From assembly GCF_900107035.1 (NCBI RefSeq), contig NZ_FNOJ01000007.1, positions 1 through 64,000 of the forward strand: a stretch of 64,000 nucleotides of DNA, given 5' to 3'. Below the pieces are notes generated by a model. That model saw only the letters and a program-made list of their open reading frames with translations. It ran no database searches and was not told the origin of the DNA. Below, piece after piece: positions 16,765 through 26,134 of this stretch (positions are counted from its first letter, which is position 1; each line of letters starts with the position of its first letter). Made by a program: the position numbers and the translations under genes. The DNA is from Alicyclobacillus hesperidum. GTDB taxonomy: Bacteria; Bacillota; Bacilli; Alicyclobacillales; Alicyclobacillaceae.

Positions 16765-17670
16765 ATGATACATTCGAGCCGGATTGGCGTCTGGTGGCGA
16801 GTCTTACGACCGTTTACCTTGACGGCGAGCATCGTGCCAGTCCTTGTCGGGGCAGGGATTGCGATTCCTTTTTATCATTTCCACGTTTGGAGATTTCTTG
16901 CCATGTTTTTGGCGTCCATTTTAATCCAGTCAGCAACCAATATGTTTAACGAGTACTACGATTTTAAACGAGGGCTTGACGACGAGCGCATGGTTGGTAT
17001 CGCGGGCACCATCGTACGCGATGGTGTGAAGCCGACGACCGTATTGCGGTTAGGCTTTATTTTTATGGCTGTTGCCCTGTTACTGGGCATTTATCTCTGC
17101 GCGACAACGAGTTGGTGGCTTGCTCTGGTCGGCATAGTATCCATGGGTATTGGTTACTTATACTCGGGTGGGCCGTGGCCGCTCGCATACACGCCGTTTG
17201 GCGAGTTGGCGGCCGCAACAGCCATGGGACCGGTCATTGTCCTGATCTCCTTTTTCCTGCAAAGTGGTACCGTAACCTGGCGAGCGGCACTTTTGTCGAT
17301 TCCGATTGGCCTTTTAATCGGCGCCATCTTGTTTGCCAACAACATGCGGGACATGGTACAAGATGCGGAAGGTGGCCGCCGCACGGTTGTTATTTTGCTT
17401 GGCCGCGAGCGGGGGAGAATTTTATTTGCGAGCGTCTTTGCCGCCGCGTACCTTGTCATTGTCATGCTGGTGGTCTTTCACCTGATTACGCCATGGGCAC
17501 TCGCTGTCTTCGCGACGATCCCAACTGCCGTGTACGTGGTACGCCTTTATTACCAACATACAGAACCGGCGAAGCTGCACGCCGCTGTCAAAGGCACGTC
17601 AAACCTGTTGTTTCGCTTCGGCGTACTGATGTTTTGCGCGATGTTGGTGTCGCTAGTACACGTCGCGTAA
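16765..17670 (+). CDS. menA: 1,4-Dihydroxy-2-naphthoate polyprenyltransferase MenA
   Basis: A 301-aa UbiA-family membrane enzyme attaching the isoprenoid tail to DHNA. Eight to nine hydrophobic helices are apparent. The first Asp-rich diphosphate-binding motif is NMFNEYYDFKRGLDDER (about residues 52-68) and the second is NNMRDMVQDAEGGRRT (about 192-207). GAGGTG precedes the ATG. It is transcribed away from the menBEFDH operon and ends at the shared terminator 17695-17735. Confidence 0.94.
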   Translation: MIHSSRIGVWWRVLRPFTLTASIVPVLVGAGIAIPFYHFHVWRFLAMFLASILIQSATNMFNEYYDFKRGLDDERMVGIAGTIVRDGVKPTTVLRLGFIFMAVALLLGIYLCATTSWWLALVGIVSMGIGYLYSGGPWPLAYTPFGELAAATAMGPVIVLISFFLQSGTVTWRAALLSIPIGLLIGAILFANNMRDMVQDAEGGRRTVVILLGRERGRILFASVFAAAYLVIVMLVVFHLITPWALAVFATIPTAVYVVRLYYQHTEPAKLHAAVKGTSNLLFRFGVLMFCAMLVSLVHVA

Positions 17671-17694
17671 CCAGAGGTGCCGCGCATAAATCCA

Positions 17695-17735
17695 AAAGCG
17701 CCGTCGCTGGGAAGTTCCCCGTGCGACGGCGCTTT
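17695..17735. terminator. Bidirectional terminator between menA and fdhD
   Basis: A 13-bp perfect inverted repeat (AAAGCGCCGTCGC at 17695-17707, GCGACGGCGCTTT at 17723-17735) is flanked by TTTGATTT on the plus strand and TTTTGGATTT on the minus strand. It serves the convergent menA and fdhD genes. Confidence 0.88.
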
Positions 17736-17739
17736 GATT

Positions 17740-18576
17740 TCATTTCACTTCGGTATCGGCTTGCAAAGCCCCCACAATTCTCCACGGGTGCGAATATACG
17801 TTAAAAGCCCTGCCGCGCACAAAACCGATGGCGGTAATACCCAGTTCGTCCGCCATGTCGATGGCAAGCGCCGTTGGCGCCGATCTGGCGATCACGATGC
17901 CGACGCCAATCTTCGATACCTTCAACAACACCTCGGACGAGATGCGTCCACTGAATGCAATCGCCGTGCCTCGCAACGAGATTCCGTTTTGCAAGCAGTA
18001 TCCATAGATTTTATCGAGGGCATTATGCCTGCCAATGTCAGTACGTGCCAACAAAAGTTTTTCTGGCGTGCACAAGGCCGCCATATGAACGCCGCCAGTC
18101 TCCTGAAACAGCGTCGCCGCCCCGTCGAGTTCGTCGATCACGGCAAATACCTCGTCAGGGCTCAAAGTCACGGCATCATCTACACGCTTCGCTGTGACGG
18201 CATCATTTTGGAAATAGAAACTCTGGCGTCCCTTCCCACAACATGAAGCGATATATCGTTTATTGTAAAAAGCTTGGTTGAAGGTGATGGCGCTTTTCGT
18301 ACGCACCCGAGCCGTTCCTAGAAAACGGCTCAGTTGCAGCGATTCAACTTGATCAACGGATTGGATAATCCCCTCGGACGCCAGAAAACCGTACACTAAA
18401 TCCTCCATATAAGAAGGCGTACAGACGATGGTCGCAAGCTCGTTGTCATTCACATAAATGGTCAACGCATACTCCGTTGCAATCTCGTCGTTTCTTCTCA
18501 CCCACTCCCCATCGCGATACCGGACAACCGGGCGTGTCATCTTTTCGGACATCGCGATGCGCGGTTGTCCGCTCAC
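17740..18576 (-). CDS. fdhD: Formate dehydrogenase sulfurtransferase FdhD
   Basis: A 278-aa accessory protein that transfers sulfur to the Mo-bisMGD cofactor so that formate dehydrogenase becomes active. The conserved cysteine loop appears as IASCCGKGRQ. GGVHMAALC and RTDIGRHNALDKIYGYCL, then FSGRISSEVLLKVSKIGVGI, are FdhD hallmarks. The gene is last in fdhA-DUF1641-fdhD; its start overlaps the DUF1641 stop by ATGA. Confidence 0.95.
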   Translation of the reverse strand: MSGQPRIAMSEKMTRPVVRYRDGEWVRRNDEIATEYALTIYVNDNELATIVCTPSYMEDLVYGFLASEGIIQSVDQVESLQLSRFLGTARVRTKSAITFNQAFYNKRYIASCCGKGRQSFYFQNDAVTAKRVDDAVTLSPDEVFAVIDELDGAATLFQETGGVHMAALCTPEKLLLARTDIGRHNALDKIYGYCLQNGISLRGTAIAFSGRISSEVLLKVSKIGVGIVIARSAPTALAIDMADELGITAIGFVRGRAFNVYSHPWRIVGALQADTEVK

Positions 18577-19088
18577 ACTTCAGGCCCCCTATCTTCGCCA
18601 CGCGCAGCCGTCGCCTCCGGCGAATCGGCAAGCCCGCGCCCCATGCCCTTTAAAAATGCCAAGGCGACCGCCAAGGCCCTGCCAACATCGGGATCGCGCA
18701 GAGCCTTTAAGGCGTCATACACGCCCATCCGCGCATTTACTGGCACCCCTGTTGCCTCTTTGAATCCTGTTGAGGCAGCCTCGAAGAGCCGAGACATCGA
18801 CTCCGGTGGAATCGCCCCTAAGAATTGCAATGCCCCGATTCCGTTTTTCAATCCACCCGTGATCTCCGGCCGCGTCACCAAATTGAGCACAATTCGTAAA
18901 ACATCGTCCCCCTGCTCCAGCAACGCGCGCAACAAGGGAAGAAGCCCACGTTCCTCGCACGCCTGCAACAGAGCCAAACCGTCGATCACGCCGTCCGCGT
19001 GATCGACCAACGCTTGCTCAATTTTCTGTTTCGCCAGCGCAGCATCGTCGACAGGCTGGCGCACGATAGATGTGATTGCATTTGCCAC
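18573..19088 (-). CDS. DUF1641 protein linked to formate dehydrogenase
   Basis: A 171-aa protein of the DUF1641 family, commonly encoded next to FdhA-type formate dehydrogenases in Bacilli and probably a small partner subunit or assembly factor. The central conserved block is LLRALLEQGDDVLRIVLNLVTRPEITGGLKNG, followed by a Gly/Ala helix. No cofactor motif or membrane segment is evident. It is 6 bases after fdhA and overlaps fdhD by 4 bases, so all three are co-translated. The precise role is unknown. Confidence 0.87.
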   Translation of the reverse strand: MANAITSIVRQPVDDAALAKQKIEQALVDHADGVIDGLALLQACEERGLLPLLRALLEQGDDVLRIVLNLVTRPEITGGLKNGIGALQFLGAIPPESMSRLFEAASTGFKEATGVPVNARMGVYDALKALRDPDVGRALAVALAFLKGMGRGLADSPEATAARGEDRGPEV

Positions 19089-19094
19089 TTGGCA

Positions 19095-22055
19095 TTACCC
19101 CCTCTCCGGCCGATGTCGTGCTTGTTCGACCGGAACATACCCCGCTCTGGCCCATTTTTTCTCGACTTGTACACCCGGTTGTGGATTGGGGTGGCCAAGC
19201 CGATAATTATATGGCGTGAGCGGACTTTTTCCGCGTTCACGGAGAACTTCCATACGCACACGCAACTCTTTATATGCCGGCGTATGTGTCGTCACATCTG
19301 ATTCACTACTTGTCAGGATGTTGATGGCCTCTTCGTCGTTCGACGTGTTCATCGGGAGGTACATCTGATAGCCCTGTACGCGATCCGTGACCACTACGGG
19401 AAGCTTCAACTGTCCAAACGGTGAAGTCAACCGCACCAGAGCACCCGTTTCGATTCCGCGCTCCTTCGCCAATTCGGGTGAAACCTCCAAGTACGTGGTG
19501 GGTATCTTCTCTTTAATACCCGCGACGCGGTAGGTCAGATTTCCCTCGTGGAAATGCTCCAACATCCGCCCATTGTTCAGGTGCAGGTCATATTCTGGAG
19601 CAAATTCGGTCGGTTCGATCCATTTGGCTGGCACCAGTCTCGCACGTCCGTTCGGAAATGGAAAGCCGTCCGTGTACAGTAACGGGGAATCTGTACCATC
19701 TTCGGCGACCGGCCATTGCAGGCTGCGGTAACCTTCGAGTCGCTCGTACGTGACGCCTTTCATCAACTCAGCCAACGAAGCCATTTCCTCGAGGATTTCA
19801 CGTGGGTGTTGATAATTCCAGTCGGCACCAAGTCGACGGGCCAGCTCCTGCAGGATGATCCAGTCCGGCTTGGACTCGCCAAGAGGCTCCAACACTTGAT
19901 ATAGGCGCTGAATTCTGCGTTCGGTGTTGGTAAACGTGCCTTCCTTCTCAAGGCTCGGTGAAGCGGGCAACACGACGTCCGCAAACTCCGCCGTTTTGCT
20001 GAAGAACACGTCCATGACCACGAAGAAGTCCAGTTTGGTGAAAGCGTCGCGCACGTAGTGCGAGTTGGAATCGACAAGCGCCATCTCCTCGCCTTGCAAC
20101 AGCATCGCGCGCAGTTTGCCATCGTGAATCGCTTCGACCATCTCGTGGTTGTCGAGTCCCTTCGTTGTCGGCAGTTCAACGCCCCAGGCCTGTTCATACT
20201 TTGCGCGTACCAAAGGGTCGTCCACGCGCTCGTAACCAGGCAGGTACACCGGGTTGCACCCCATGTCCCCCGCCCCCTGGACGTTGTTGTGGCCACGAAG
20301 GGGATAAGCACCCGTGCCCGGCCGTGCCATGTTGCCTGTGACAAGCAGCAGGTTGCAAATCGCCGTACTCGTTTCACTGCCCCCTAAATGTTGGGTGACA
20401 CCCATCGCCCAACAGATACAAACCGACTTTGCCTCGTGAATCATGGACGCCAATTGTTTGATTGTAGACTGGGGCACACCGGTTGTCCGCTCTGCATACG
20501 CGAGTGAATACATGGCAAGAGAATTGACAAATTCGGCGTAACCATCCACGTGTCCGTCGATGAACGATTGATCCTGCCAGCCCTGATCAATGATGTATTT
20601 TGTCACCGCCGACAACAGCACGAGATCGGTGCCCGGTTCGGGCCGGACAAACATATCTGCCTTTTCGGCCATGCCGTTGCGCCGTAGATCGATCACGATG
20701 TGCTTCTGACCATATTTCTTTTTTGCACGCCGCAAGCGCGTCGACAAAACCGGATGGGACTCTGCTGGATTGGCGCCAACGATGATGACGAGATCGGCCA
20801 TCGCCAAGTCGTGTACCGAACCTGTGTCGCCGCCGTAGCCAACAGTTCTGCGCAACCCCTCGGTCGCCGGCGATTGGCAGTAGCGCGAACAGTTATCGAC
20901 ATTGTTGGTATGCATCACGGCGCGTGCGAGCTTTTGAATTAAGTAATTCTCCTCGTTCGTGCACTTCGACGAGGATATGAACGCAACTGCATCGTCTCCG
21001 TGTTTGAGACGTATCTCCGTCAAGCGCTTGGCAACCAAATCCAGCGCTTCGTCCCAGGACGCTTCATAGAATGCATCGCCTCGACGGATGAGTGGCTTTG
21101 TCAGGCGATCTGGACTGTTGACGAAGTCCCAGCCAAACTTGCCTTTGATGCATGTCGAAATCTGATTCGTCGGCGCCTCCATCTGCGGCTCAACCTTGAG
21201 GATTTCGCGGTCTTTCGTCCATACGTCAAACGAACAGCCGACGCCGCAGTATGTACAAACCGTTTTGGTGCGTTGAATGCGCGACTTGCGCATAGCGCTC
21301 TCCATTTCAGAAATCGAAAATATAGCCCGATAGCCTGGTTCCACGGCCTTGGTCAAATCGATCATCGTTTGTAAAGGCTCTGGCTCAATGCCGGTCAGAA
21401 AACCAGCCTTGCCGATCATGTTCTTTTCCATGAGCGCGTTGCACGGGCAAACCGTTACGCAATGGCCACAAGAAACACACGAGGATTCGTTGATCGGTAC
21501 ATCGTTGTCCCAAATGACACGGGGAATCTCGCGATCCCACGCGATCGACAAAACCTCGCTGACCTGTAAGTTCTGGCACGCCTCGACGCAACGGCCACAG
21601 AGAATACATTGATTCGGATCGTATCGGTAAAACGGGTTGGATAAATCCTCTTCGTACGGCTTTTTCCGGAATGGATACGATTGATGATCTATATCCATGG
21701 CCATCGTCGTGTTGTGCACGGTGCAGTTGCCATTGTTGTTATCGCAGACCGTGCAATATAGGTCGTGGTTTTTTAAGATGCGATCCATCGCCTCTTTGCG
21801 CGCAAATCGCGCGGCCACCGACTTGGTCCGCACTTCCATGCCGTCTTCTACAGGCGTCGCACAAGCTCGTACGATGTTGCCTCCGACATCGACCATACAA
21901 GTATCGCAGGTTTGAATCGGCCCTAAGGCAGGGTGATAACAAATGTGCGGGACATCGACGTCGTTCTCGAGAAGAGCTTGGAGTATGGTTTCGTGATCGC
22001 TCGCAGATATGAGCCTGCCATCGACCACGAATGTCTTCTTTACATTGGTGCTCAA
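19095..22055 (-). CDS. fdhA: Formate dehydrogenase alpha subunit with N-terminal FeS domains
   Basis: A protein of about 986 aa that oxidises formate to CO2. The order is a 2Fe-2S ferredoxin-like domain (Cys39, Cys50, Cys53, Cys65), an NADH-dehydrogenase G-type His-Cys segment (CTVCDNNNGNCTVH), two 4Fe-4S clusters (CILCGRCVEACQ and CVSCGHCVTVCPC), a further 4Fe-4S motif CTYCGVGC, the Mo-bisMGD catalytic domain and a dinucleotide-binding C terminus. The Mo ligand is a Cys in NCSRYCQSP, not selenocysteine. The best start is TTG at 22055, 6 bases after GGAGGTG; a longer frame from 22070 would place the SD inside the gene. Electrons probably go to NAD or quinone through partners not encoded here. 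Confidence 0.93.
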   Translation of the reverse strand: MSTNVKKTFVVDGRLISASDHETILQALLENDVDVPHICYHPALGPIQTCDTCMVDVGGNIVRACATPVEDGMEVRTKSVAARFARKEAMDRILKNHDLYCTVCDNNNGNCTVHNTTMAMDIDHQSYPFRKKPYEEDLSNPFYRYDPNQCILCGRCVEACQNLQVSEVLSIAWDREIPRVIWDNDVPINESSCVSCGHCVTVCPCNALMEKNMIGKAGFLTGIEPEPLQTMIDLTKAVEPGYRAIFSISEMESAMRKSRIQRTKTVCTYCGVGCSFDVWTKDREILKVEPQMEAPTNQISTCIKGKFGWDFVNSPDRLTKPLIRRGDAFYEASWDEALDLVAKRLTEIRLKHGDDAVAFISSSKCTNEENYLIQKLARAVMHTNNVDNCSRYCQSPATEGLRRTVGYGGDTGSVHDLAMADLVIIVGANPAESHPVLSTRLRRAKKKYGQKHIVIDLRRNGMAEKADMFVRPEPGTDLVLLSAVTKYIIDQGWQDQSFIDGHVDGYAEFVNSLAMYSLAYAERTTGVPQSTIKQLASMIHEAKSVCICWAMGVTQHLGGSETSTAICNLLLVTGNMARPGTGAYPLRGHNNVQGAGDMGCNPVYLPGYERVDDPLVRAKYEQAWGVELPTTKGLDNHEMVEAIHDGKLRAMLLQGEEMALVDSNSHYVRDAFTKLDFFVVMDVFFSKTAEFADVVLPASPSLEKEGTFTNTERRIQRLYQVLEPLGESKPDWIILQELARRLGADWNYQHPREILEEMASLAELMKGVTYERLEGYRSLQWPVAEDGTDSPLLYTDGFPFPNGRARLVPAKWIEPTEFAPEYDLHLNNGRMLEHFHEGNLTYRVAGIKEKIPTTYLEVSPELAKERGIETGALVRLTSPFGQLKLPVVVTDRVQGYQMYLPMNTSNDEEAINILTSSESDVTTHTPAYKELRVRMEVLRERGKSPLTPYNYRLGHPNPQPGVQVEKKWARAGYVPVEQARHRPERG

Positions 22056-22133
22056 AAGCCCCACCTCCAACGTGCCGTTGATTCGGCCAAAATTTGCACA
22101 TCTCGATTCAGTATGGCCTAAAGATCCCCCGCT

Positions 22134-24261
22134 TCATGTCAAACGGGGAGGATTAGCGACAAGATTGGCAATGGTTGCGGCAATGTCCGCCTCTGGACGC
22201 TCACAATGGAAGTGGCGACACACGTAGACAAGCGCTTCGTCCGCTGCCGGTGGGTACGCATTTTCTCCGTTCGGTCGAGCTGATGGCGTCAACAGCACCG
22301 CTTCTGGCAGAAACGCAAGATGAAAGGCTGTCGCCATCGCGCGTACGTCCCCCCTGCCTGGTACTGATGACCACACGACCTCAGTCGTGCCGAGATCGCG
22401 CAACATGGCTGCGGTGACAAGCCATAAATGGTCAACTGGGGCTTCCATCAACCATGTGCCAAACGCATGCAAAAGACGATCCAATCGTTCCGCATACGCT
22501 TCGTCGCCGACAAGCGCGTACAGGCGCTGGAGATTGTGTGCCGCCACGCTGTTGGCCGACGGCGTCGCGCCGTCGTAAACGGTCTTTGGTTGCGCAATGA
22601 GGCGCTCTGCATCGCGGCCATATAGAAAGTAACCACTGCCTTCGCTATCCCAAAAGAGCGTGTCGAGCACAGACTGCCAATGTTGGGCACGACGCAGGTA
22701 GAACGGATCGAGCGTGGCCTCATACAGATCGAGATACGCCGCGATGAGGTAGGCGTGATCGTCCGCATAGGCGAATACGGCTGCATCTTGGTCGCGATAG
22801 CGCGCGAGCAGACGGCCGTCCGGCTTGCGTACAAGCAGGGTTTCCAGCGCCTGAACAGCCCGCACCGCCAGGCCGAGCCAGTGCTCGTCTGCGAAGACAG
22901 CACCGGCTTTAGCGAGTCCGGAAATGGCCAAGGCGTTCCATGCAGTCAAGATTTTATCGTCAAGCCCTGGGTGCTCGCGATGCTCTCGCCATTCGTAGAG
23001 CTTCCGATTGGCTTCGTCGAGCCACTGCCACAACTCGCCTTCCGACATGTTACGCGCGGATGCAAAGGCAGCAATATCGCGATCGACATAGTTAGGCACG
23101 CTGTAGCCCTCGAAGTTACCTTCGTCTGTGATATCGTAAAAAGCGCAGTACCATTCGCCGTCCTCATCGCCAAGCGCAGCCGTCACATCCTCCGGCCGCC
23201 ACACGTAAAAACGCCCTTCTTGACCTTCTGAGTCGGCGTCGAGTGCGCTGTAAAACGCCCCTTCCCGCGAGGTCAGCTCGCGCTCAAGAAACGTGACAAT
23301 CTGCTCGACAAAACGACGGTATTGCGGATTCTGCGTCACCTGATAGGCCTCGGTGTACGCAGTGATAGCCAACGCGTTGTCGTAGAGCATTTTCTCGAAG
23401 TGTGGAACACGCCAGAAGGCATCGGTACTATAGCGGGCGATCCCGCCGCCAACGTGATCGGCAATTCCGCCCCTCATGATGGCATCCAGTGTATCCAAAG
23501 CCATTTGCCGCGCCCCTTGGTCAGAAGCAAATCGGCTGTATCGCAGCAAAAACATGACCTGGTGAAACGCCGGAAACTTGGGCGCATCCCCAAAGCCACC
23601 ATACGCGTTGTCAAAGCGCTCGCGCAGAGAGGCTGCTGCTTGGCGCGCGGCATGTTTGCCGTCGACCTCACCGGGCATCGCGGCAAATATGGGCTGCATA
23701 CGGGTTACCAGCTCGGCACTCGCCGAAACGAGTTTTTCCCGCTCCTCGTCCCATTTTTGGCGCATCATGCGGAGAATGTCTAGAAGTCCCGGGCGCCCGT
23801 AGCGCGCGTTTTTCGGAAAATACGTTCCGGCAAAGAACGGATGCCCGTCCGGCGTCAGAATGACCGTCAGCGGCCAACCACCTTCGCCGGTGACCGCTTG
23901 GCAGTAGGTCATGTAGATGTGGTCGATGTCCGGCCGCTCCTCGCGATCGACCTTAATTGAGACATAGTGTTGATTCAGGTACTGGGCAACTTGTTCGTCT
24001 TCAAACGACTCATGCGCCATGACATGGCACCAGTGACAAGTCGAAATTATTTACTCCATTGCGTGCAGGCGTACTATTCATAGCCCCGTAGGGCTACGAA
24101 TAGCCAATGGATAAAAAAACAGGCTTGGACTCTCGGGCAGCCTTTTGGAAAGCTTCCGGTGCCCAGGGGAACCAATCGACAGGGTTATATGCGTGCTGCA
24201 AGAGATATGGCGATTTTTCATGAATCAAACGGTTTGGCTTGCGCTCATTTTGTGTAGTCAT
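22134..24261 (-). CDS. DUF255 thioredoxin-fold/glycosidase-like protein with a 55-nt interruption (candidate bypass)
   Basis: Homologue of bacterial YyaL/human SPATA20-type proteins: an N-terminal thioredoxin-like DUF255 domain and a long alpha/alpha-barrel region. The ATG at 24261, after AAGGGGAG, gives 55 codons ending PVFLSIGYS at TCG (24099-24097). The next codon is UAG. Family proteins continue directly with [13 protein letters not shown], and that sequence resumes at 24041 after a TCG at 24044-24042. Deleting 55 nt restores a 690-aa protein of normal length with C57-H-W-C60 intact. The downstream 635 codons have no stop. Either ribosomes bypass the gap, or the gene is newly broken. An internal ATG at 24020 would give a product lacking CHWC. 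It lies between nagA and fdhA on the same strand. Confidence 0.85.
24042..24103 (-). other. Candidate translational-bypass element (hairpin, UAG, matched TCG codons)
   Basis: Minus-strand order: take-off codon TCG (24099-24097), stop UAG (24096-24094), and a hairpin CTATTCGTAGCCC (24103-24091)/GGGCTATGAATAG (24086-24074) with 13 pairs including one G-U. Its loop UACG is closed by C-G, a UNCG tetraloop. The gap of 52 nt (24096-24045) ends with GGAG, then TAAATAATT and the landing TCG (24044-24042). Phage T4 gene 60 has the same parts: a take-off codon followed by UAG inside a UUCG-capped hairpin, an about 50-nt gap, a GAG near the landing site and an identical landing codon. The net insertion of 55 nt shifts frame, so stop readthrough alone cannot rescue it. 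Function is inferred. Confidence 0.6.
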
Positions 24262-24380
24262 CGTTGCTCCCCTTCCGAGGAAAATGCATCCTCTTCATGA
24301 TTGTACCCCTGACAAAGGGTCCTACACAAAGAAGCGTTTGCACGCGATGGTTTTGGAAGCTGATTTTCGATGACAGCAGC

Positions 24381-25622
24381 TTATCTGGCAAACACTTGAC
24401 GCCCTGCGATCCACGTTGCGACAACATGCAATCCTTCGTCCAGTACAACGAGATCTGCACGTTTCCCGACCGCGATGGAGCCCTGTGTATGCGCGAGACC
24501 GAGCTCTCTGGCCGGTACCGTCGCCGCCATATAGGCGGCATCCCGCAGATCGATACCTACCTTGCGGACCATGTTGCGGATCGCTTCGTCCATGGTCAAC
24601 GTGCTTCCCGCAAGGTGGTTACCTTCTTTGAGTACAGCCACCCCATCTTGGACGATCACGTCCAGCGCACCAAGCTTATAGTTGCCATCGGCTTTGCCTA
24701 CTGCCGCCATGGCATCGGTAATAAGCACCAGGTTGTCCCGGCCTTTAAGACGATACGCCAGTCTCATCATTTCCGGGGAGACGTGATGTCCGTCGGCGAT
24801 CATCTCACATACGACATCATCAGTTAGCAACGCCGCGGCTACGACTCCGCCTTCGCGATGATGAAGTCCTCGCATCGCATTAAAGAGATGAGTGGCATGC
24901 AAGGCACCCGCCGCAATCGCATCAAGCGTTTGTTGGAATGTTGCGTCCGTGTGGCCAAGCGATACGATAATACCCTGCTCGGTTAGCCAACAAATGGCGT
25001 CTAGAGCACCTTCTAGCTCCGGGGCAATAGTGACCTTCTTCACAAAACCTTCCGCGATACTCGTCAAATGCTTGAGGATATCCATCGATGGGGGAATGAC
25101 AAACTCCGGATTCTGTGCACCACAGCGCTTAGGAGATATAAACGGCCCCTCCAGGTGAATGCCAAGAATCTGTGCACCACCATGAAAGCGGCACGCGCTA
25201 CGCTTTACCACATGGATCACTCGGTCAAGGTCAGCTATTTGTGCTGTCAGCGTTGTCGGAAGCCAACCTGTCGTTCCGTGCCTGGCATGGAATCGGCTTA
25301 TGGCTTCGATGGCGTGAATGGTGCCATCCATCACCTCGTAGCCGTCCCCTCCGTGGATATGTATGTCAATAAAACCAGGCAGAATCCATTGATCGTTTGC
25401 ATCGAACACTGTGATGGAACGACCAGCAAACATGCGCGAAGAGCTTTCTCCATGTCCAATTTCGCGAATCACGCCTTGCTCAACATAAATGTATCCGCCG
25501 TCACAAATGGAATCTTCAAGAACCAGCCTTCCATTACGAATGACGAATGTGGCTGTTGTCCGATCCACGTGTATCGCCCGCTTTGCATTCAATTCATCCA
25601 ACTTATATTTTTCGTGATACAA
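24381..25622 (-). CDS. nagA: N-acetylglucosamine-6-phosphate deacetylase
   Basis: A 413-aa amidohydrolase that converts GlcNAc-6-phosphate to glucosamine-6-phosphate in amino-sugar and wall recycling. Metal and substrate residues are visible in DIHIHGGDGYE, HLEGPFISPKRCGAQNPEF (metal Glu), SLGHTDATF (His), HLFNAMRGLHHREGG (His) and ITDAMAAVG (catalytic Asp). The start is taken as TTG at 25622 behind AGGA; a GTG at 25568 would shorten it by 18 residues, closer to usual NagA length. NagB and a PTS are not nearby. It lies 119 bases upstream of the DUF255 gene on the same strand. Confidence 0.92.
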   Translation of the reverse strand: MYHEKYKLDELNAKRAIHVDRTTATFVIRNGRLVLEDSICDGGYIYVEQGVIREIGHGESSSRMFAGRSITVFDANDQWILPGFIDIHIHGGDGYEVMDGTIHAIEAISRFHARHGTTGWLPTTLTAQIADLDRVIHVVKRSACRFHGGAQILGIHLEGPFISPKRCGAQNPEFVIPPSMDILKHLTSIAEGFVKKVTIAPELEGALDAICWLTEQGIIVSLGHTDATFQQTLDAIAAGALHATHLFNAMRGLHHREGGVVAAALLTDDVVCEMIADGHHVSPEMMRLAYRLKGRDNLVLITDAMAAVGKADGNYKLGALDVIVQDGVAVLKEGNHLAGSTLTMDEAIRNMVRKVGIDLRDAAYMAATVPARELGLAHTQGSIAVGKRADLVVLDEGLHVVATWIAGRQVFAR

Positions 25623-25747
25623 ACTGCATCCTGCAATCCATTAGACCTTCCAACCCCAAGAAGAATGGAACACCTTCGGAGCACTTAGCGAGGAGAGAAG
25701 GGGCGCGATGGCCCCACTATCACTTTACCCTTAGGTAGAGACACACG

Positions 25748-26080
25748 TCACCACCACAGGCCCCACAGGACATAGATGATCAAAAAGGATGCGGCCCAAC
25801 GCCCCCATCCCCAGCCGTAACCGGCTCCATACCCGCCACGACCATAACCGGGATAGCCACCAACCCCATATCCTCCCCACGCCAATGCAATATCCAAGCG
25901 CTTAACTTCATCTGAGTCAAGCGTTTCACTGGCAAGCTGCGGAGGAATGTACCTCCTTGGCGATAAGATAATGGCCTCATTCCCTGTCACGCGCTCAATG
26001 ATCCCCTCGTGATATCCGTAGGGTGTCATAAAGCGCACATATTGTCCAACGTGGCGCATACACTCTGCTCTCGAACACAT
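25748..26080 (-). CDS. Small Gly/Trp-rich membrane-tailed protein (cassette copy 1)
   Basis: A 110-aa protein of unknown function. The N-terminal half (to about residue 65) is a compact domain with TPYGYHEGIIERVTGNEAII and LSPRRYIPP; a Gly/Tyr-rich stretch follows; the C-terminal tail RWAASFLIIYVLWGLWW looks like one membrane segment. ATG at 26080 has GGGGAGG 8 bases upstream and replaces a longer start at 26107. A paralogue lies at 29179-29517 with the same layout and the same small upstream partner. After the stop only a weak hairpin (25700-25715, GGGGC/GCCCC) is seen. A spore or envelope surface role is a guess. Confidence 0.75.
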   Translation of the reverse strand: MCSRAECMRHVGQYVRFMTPYGYHEGIIERVTGNEAIILSPRRYIPPQLASETLDSDEVKRLDIALAWGGYGVGGYPGYGRGGYGAGYGWGWGRWAASFLIIYVLWGLWW

Positions 26081-26134
26081 GCTGATGCCCTCCCCTTCAC
26101 GCAACACACAACGCGATCTTCATGTCGTCCATCA

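Noticed and set aside
24094-24096. UAG as pyrrolysine or suppressor readthrough codon in the DUF255 gene
   Set aside because: The extra sequence is 55 nt, not a multiple of three, so reading through UAG leads out of frame and cannot reach TCHWC.
24042-24096. Sequencing error or self-splicing intron as cause of the DUF255 interruption
   Set aside because: A 55-base structured block is not a base-call error, and it is far too short for a group I or II intron. A recent plain insertion remains the real alternative.
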